Assembly (NCBI GenBank): GCA_016808115.1
Contig: JAEQBH010000135.1
Location: forward strand, 62,001 to 126,000
Origin: Tetrastigma voinierianum
Lineage: Eukaryota > Streptophyta > Magnoliopsida > Vitales > Vitaceae
Direction of reading: 5' to 3'
Length of the DNA: 64,000 bases
Numbering within the stretch: position 1 is the stretch's first letter; the number at the start of each line of letters is the position of its first letter. The notes under the pieces were generated by a model that saw only the letters and a program-made list of their open reading frames with translations, made no database searches and was not told the origin of the DNA. Position numbers and translations under genes: made by a program. Below are positions 60,001 through 64,000 of this stretch, in pieces.

Positions 60001-60590
60001 GGGGTCTTATCAAGTTTTTATGGCGCTGTCGTTCTTGGGATTAATTTATAGTCTTCTAGTAATGGTTTCATAAACTTGAATGTCGCAACTTATGGTCTGC
60101 TCAAGTTTTAGTGTAGTTCTTGTGATTAGATAATAATCTGGTAACGATGCCAAATTTAATCCCTATAAAATTGATCGTTTTGTCGTCTACAGAAGATATT
60201 TCTGACAATTACCACCCTAATCCCTACGCATTTCCGGGACGCATCCTCCCTGAAACCAATCACATGTAGCGCCGGATGATCAAAGATCCTTGAGGGTGAA
60301 GGTCAGTGAATGAAACGCTATCGAAAGGAAAACGGTTGACCAGCATCAGGCGCCCTCCTCCCATCCATTAGAAGTAATCCCTACTCATAAAAAATGGATC
60401 ATCCTCCTCCTTCATAAATAAGAAGAATCACAATAATGATTATGTGTGAAATACACTCTTTAGAAAAATTATTATTCTCACAGCTCATTCTGTCGACTTA
60501 AGCTTATGGAGCGTTAGCTTCTGCCATAGTCACCTTGCACATTTTGCGGGTCCTTATTCAAGTTAATGCCCGAAGCCGTCAGGAACTCAG
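57019..60590 (+). mobile_element. 3' LTR of the Tat element, split by solo LTR C
   Basis: The first part (57019-57214) starts TGTGGGTACCATGGC and contains CCAAGTATCCCCACAC, GGACTATCC and CACATCCTCTTA. The second part (60192-about 60590) continues with CTAATCCCTACGCA, GGACGCATCCTCCCT and the CATAAATAAGAAGAA stretch, as in 42300-42750. The right end is not sharply defined. Confidence 0.72.
57215..60191 (+). mobile_element. Solo LTR C (same family as A and B)
   Basis: Starts TAGATCTTAAACTCATC at 57215 (TG worn to TA) and ends near GTCTACA at 60191. It holds about a dozen TGTCGCGACA-type motifs between 57380 and 58460, the (TA)n run at 58618-58640, and the TTTTTAGGAGGCCCT block at 59046. It then ends in LTR-end/primer-site units, GGTCTTATCAAG at 60003 with TGGCGCTGTCGTTCTTGGGA at 60020-60040, and GGTCTGCTCAAG at 60094. 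Tat LTR sequence lies on both sides, so there is no internal region. The target duplication was not identified. Confidence 0.8.
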
Positions 60591-61675
60591 GAATCCAGAG
60601 ACTACATGCATTGGTTCACCATCATGCCTAGTATAGTTCCAAACCGATCTTCCTTTTAAACTCAAGTTAGGGTTAGACCAAAAAAGAAAAGTCGATTCTT
60701 GATATAAGCAAAAATTTGATTGGGTGAGAAGGTAATTATGTGCGCCTTAAAGGATCAAATCTTTCTTTTAAAAATACCTCATTTCTCTAAAGGCTTTAGA
60801 CATGGGCTGCTGTGAGACCATTTAACAAATAAATTATCAATACAAAGCCCGAGTCATGATACATGTGGATGCTGGGATACTGCAGGGGTTAGATAGTGAC
60901 ATATACTACTAGTTAAAGGTGATATATAATATGAACAAAGGTGATAGTACTAATTGGAAGAATTATAATATTTGGTCTTTAAAAATAACCTGTTTATATT
61001 GGGATTAATATATATACTCTTATATTAATTTATGTGCGCTAGCTTTCTCATAATTTATGTGCATCATTTTCTTTTTTTAGTTTCTTTTTATGATTGGTAT
61101 TGTGTTTGCTGTTATATAAATTGGTTGTGCTGGAGGAATGCTTGGGTTTTTAAGTAAAGTATATCGTGAAGAAGGCCAAAATTAGTGGATAAAAGCAAAG
61201 TTATTGGAGACTACTAATGCTGTGAGCCTTCAGGTGTTTAATGATGCTCTTATAATACTAGTATGGTTGATTGGACTCCCTCGCTTGGGTGGATAACTTT
61301 GAATCTGGGTAGCTCACATATCTGGGAGAGCTGTTGGGTGTATGGATTGTTGAGGAATCATAAGGGCTTTTGGTTGAGAGAGGTTTATAGTTAACATTGA
61401 ATGATTGCAGTGTGATTGAAGCCAGAACTTTGAGGCACTTTATGGAGTGCAAAGTGCATAGGATAAGTGAATAACATTTTTTACTTGAAAGTTACAGGAT
61501 TACATCGAAGTGATTGATGGATCGAAATGGAAGTAGAGTCTCCTCGGCGTATTAGAAAATCTTCACAGGAGATTAAGCAAGCTGTTGACTAGTGAATAGG
61601 AGGTGCCAAGTAAACATGTGTTTGAAGATAATAAAGCTAATTTCTTAATGAAATGAATTCTCCATTGTCCTGCAG
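60591..61675. other. No gene recognised
   Basis: Mixed composition. A TA-rich stretch lies at 60990-61080. Pieces such as MEVESPRRIRKSSQEIKQ (frame near 61528) and VDWTPSLGWITLNLG (near 61266) are readable but not joined or recognised. They could be exons of the gene whose last exon is suggested at 61676. Confidence 0.35.
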
Positions 61676-61764
61676 GAGCTTCCAGCAAATTTTATGGAGT
61701 ATTATATGAGTTTTCTGACGAGGAAAGTTTAGGGCTGAAACTTGATAATCTGGATTGCCAGTAG
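61676..61764 (+). CDS. Possible terminal exon of an unrecognised gene
   Basis: A good 3' splice site (TTGTCCTGCAG) ends at 61675. It is followed by an open frame in phase 2 that reads ASSKFYGVLYEFSDEESLG, then LKLDNLDCQ and a TAG stop at 61762-61764. The following sequence is T-rich and AT-rich like a 3' untranslated region. The composition is protein-like, acidic and polar. No family is recognised and no upstream exon could be joined to it with confidence, so this may be chance. Confidence 0.35.
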
Positions 61765-63740
61765 TGTTTTCCTACGGTTTCCCCTCCCTCCATTTGAATC
61801 AATGTATATGCTCTGTACCTGCTTAGTGGTTTAAAGCCCTCCACTTTAATAATCAAAGTATAGAATACATGGGTGGGATAACTCGAGCCATGCCATGGTT
61901 AGTTTATTGGAGCCAATGAGACCCCGATTAGTCGCGCATGATGGGAACATTTCTGGCCCAGCAGAGAAGGATGAGGGACGGATGTGACCCAATGACCCCC
62001 TAGAGAAAAGGAAATCGCTACTCAGGATAACCGACTCGGCGTAGAAGATGAAAACGTGTGTGCGTTGCAGTCCTCCCTGATGTGCTCTGAGGTGGGTAGG
62101 ATCAGTCAAGTTAAGTGCAGGGGAAGAACAAACATATAGGCATGTTTGAAGCTGGTGGATGTTGGCCACAAGTGGAACTGATCAAGGCAAAAGCGCCAGG
62201 CTACTTAGAAGCGAGGGCGGGTAAGAGCATGGTGATGGGAGTGGATATTAGTCACCTCAGGTGTAGGTATGATTAATAGTTAAACTATCTGGACATAAGC
62301 AGAAGTCGAAGCAAAGGCTTGAACAAACATCTTTGGCATGAAGACAAGGTTCATGTGATTGCTATCACTAAGGTGGGCATAGCGGTTTAGTTAAAGTCAG
62401 AATAAAATCAGCTGTCTGAGTGAATCTTAACCATGTAGAAAGTGAAGGACTTTGTGATACCTCGAAGTCATAGCATTAAACACGTAGTTCCGACCAAACA
62501 GTATAAGGGAAGGGAAAATGGAAGGACAATTTACAGAACGTATGGTTCTTTGTGATTATTGCTACCATCTTCCGCGGAAGGAAAAAACCACTTTCGTGGC
62601 GTCAGTCTACGATGAACATTATCCTTTTAGCGATCGGTCAATCCAATGGGTGTTTACCATCAGTTTAACTCGCTAGAACAATGCTGATCCAGTTGGAAGG
62701 CAACGAAACAGCGAACTCTCTGACGACAAGCGGCTTCGCCCGCCCATGACAGCGCCTCTGAGAGAGAAACGCCACCTGCGTCATGGCTGGCCGGAAGCCT
62801 ACCTGCTGAACCGCAGTCAGCCCTTATCTGTCGAGATGGCCACTATATCGGTAAAAGCTGCGTTTTAGTCAGCGGACATCTCTACACTGAGGCGCCACCG
62901 GTGAGGTGCGAGCCTCTCTCGTCAGGCGATGGAGTTACCTCATACAGAACTCTTGTTTAGATTATGAGCTATATATAAGTGTCACATTGGTCATGCCGTA
63001 AAAGAAAACTTTGCATTATTATTCCCAATTGGGGCTCCACTGACCTTGCAGTTATCGGAAGTTTCAAATGTATGATGGTGTGCGGACTATGGTCTGTCGA
63101 TGCCCTTATCCTGTGTGACCCTCAGCGCGAAGCCAAATCTGCTTTGTGATTAGGTCTTTGCCTTTGTCTTTTGGCGGGCCTTCCTATCATGGTTTCACCA
63201 TCACGGCTCAGAACTTCCGGTATGCTCTTAGTCATTCCCTCCGAAAGTTTGTCTCGATACATGTGCGGTCGAGAAGCAGTGTCACCGGTTTATGTTGGAT
63301 GGAGTCAGAGACCATCGAAGAATTCATGGCGGCGGTTTAGATGCGCGCCGCCGTTGGATTATGTTGGCTCAAACACTACCTGGCCGTCAAGCAAGCGATC
63401 GCGACACCGGTTCTTTGATTCTCTCTACCACGGCCTCTGACGTGATGGTGTTCCGGTAACGATTATCTGCTGTGCTCGAGGGCGATGTGCCATAGCGACT
63501 GACGGCGGTAGCCAGACACCTAAGATCAGCGGAGCTACTCAAAGGCAAGGGAAGAGGGCGCGCGACAAGATGTGTGACGGTGGAAGGAAGCAGGCTGGCG
63601 AGGTCCATTGACCTTAGTGTAAGTAGCGAGAGTGTTGGTGGCACTTTAAAGTGAGAATCTTGTGCCACAACGCTAGTAACGTGTCAAAATTAAGCTAAGT
63701 GTCGGACAATATAAACTAATTAGCATTAATTTGTAATGGA
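61765..63740. other. No gene recognised; GC-richer stretch at 62560-63660
   Basis: The part 62560-63660 has more G and C than the surroundings, with overlapping ORFs of 64-93 codons on both strands (63146-63440 plus, 63668-63387 minus). None shows a known domain, and they overlap each other. It could be a decayed gene or transposon. Confidence 0.4.
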
Positions 63741-64000
63741 AACTTGAAAGTTGTGTGAATCCATGGGCGAACTCCTTGTTATCTGGAGCTTGAAGCTTGG
63801 CGAGATCCATTGAGACGAGAGACTCCTTGATATGTTAAACAGAGCTTGTCGGCTCAAGGACAAACTCCTTGAGACCAATTGTATCTGTGAAGCGAACTCC
63901 TTGAGGAGTTATATATCTTATTAGAGATAAAACTCCTTAAGGTTTATCTTCATAAAGCTACTTGAGACTATCTTTACTCTTAAGTAGTACTCCTTGAGAA
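63741..64000. repeat. Repeats of an ACTCCTTGAG motif at the window edge
   Basis: AACTCCTTG, GACTCCTTGA, AACTCCTTGAG, AACTCCTTAAG and TACTCCTTGAG occur at about 63770, 63822, 63865, 63896, 63930 and 63990, roughly 30-50 bp apart. A separate phrase, GGCGAGATCCATTGA, occurs at 63799 and as GGCGAGGTCCATTGA at 63598. The array runs off the window. Confidence 0.8.

Larger units (their letters stand above)
42176..60590 (+). mobile_element. Tat-type Ty3/gypsy retrotransposon, broken by solo LTRs
   Basis: In order on the plus strand: 5' LTR, primer-binding region, gag, protease, RT-RNase H, integrase, tandem array, solo LTR B, 3' non-coding region with possible antisense ORF, polypurine tract, 3' LTR containing solo LTR C. 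PR-RT-RH-INT order defines Ty3/gypsy. The protein motifs, the absence of a chromodomain, the long 3' region with tandem repeats and LTR features fit the Tat lineage. Reading frames break every 50-200 bp. The lineage call rests on remembered family motifs, not on a search. Confidence 0.8.

Noticed and set aside
57210..60196. Target duplication around solo LTR C
   Set aside because: Flanks TCTGG and GAAGA do not match; the insertion is supported by Tat LTR sequence on both sides instead.
1..64000. tRNA or rRNA genes
   Set aside because: I looked for B-box-like GGTTCGANTCC sequences with matching acceptor stems; the only good B-box-like site lies in the SINE-like insertion at 7321-7440.

Overview
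The window looks like nuclear DNA of a seed plant, most likely a dicot. It is AT-rich and gene-poor, it holds one recognisable host gene (a JAZ/TIFY jasmonate repressor of the JAZ8 type), and the rest is dominated by nested LTR retrotransposons, short retroposed insertions, a foldback element and satellites. No bacterial, organellar, CRISPR or tRNA feature was seen.

Left part (1-12.6 kb). The window opens inside an LTR of a Ty3/gypsy family (1-1554) that occurs twice more at 25.7-32.5 kb. A three-exon JAZ8/TIFY5-like gene lies on the minus strand (2718-3642), with a TATA box and a G-box upstream. The AT-rich DNA from 4 to 11.5 kb carries a 57-bp tandem repeat, two short retroposed insertions with target duplications, a 178-bp foldback element, and then a 1.1-kb CACTA-like element packed with TAGCTACTA motifs (11499-12597).

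Middle part (12.9-35.5 kb). A decayed Ty1/copia element (copia-1, 12887-21615) is split inside its reverse transcriptase by a 4.4-kb solo LTR in minus orientation (solo LTR A, 15405-19775). A second copia element (copia-2, 23790-35488, target duplication TATCT) is split in its protease region by a gypsy element (25719-32527, target duplication CTTAT). That gypsy element keeps both LTRs, gag and a damaged protease but has lost reverse transcriptase, RNase H and integrase, so it is a non-autonomous gag-pro derivative.

Right part (36.8-60.6 kb). A minisatellite and a 4.2-kb block of satellite-like arrays precede a long, frame-broken Ty3/gypsy element of the Tat type on the plus strand. Its gag, protease, RT-RNase H and integrase can be followed, then come a ~63-bp tandem array, solo LTR B (48616-~52497), a 3' region that may hold an antisense ORF, the polypurine tract, and a 3' LTR split by solo LTR C (57215-60191). 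Solo LTRs A, B and C are one family. They have long LTRs, many TGTCGCGACA-like motifs, and ends made of ~84-bp repeats that each carry an LTR end plus a tRNA-Asp-type primer-binding site. The last 3.4 kb has no clear gene beyond one possible terminal exon, and ends in repeats of an ACTCCTTGAG motif.

Apart from the JAZ gene, the coding sequences act only in retrotransposition and all look inactive. Many frame breaks are single-base indels in short homopolymers, so some may be sequencing errors rather than mutations.
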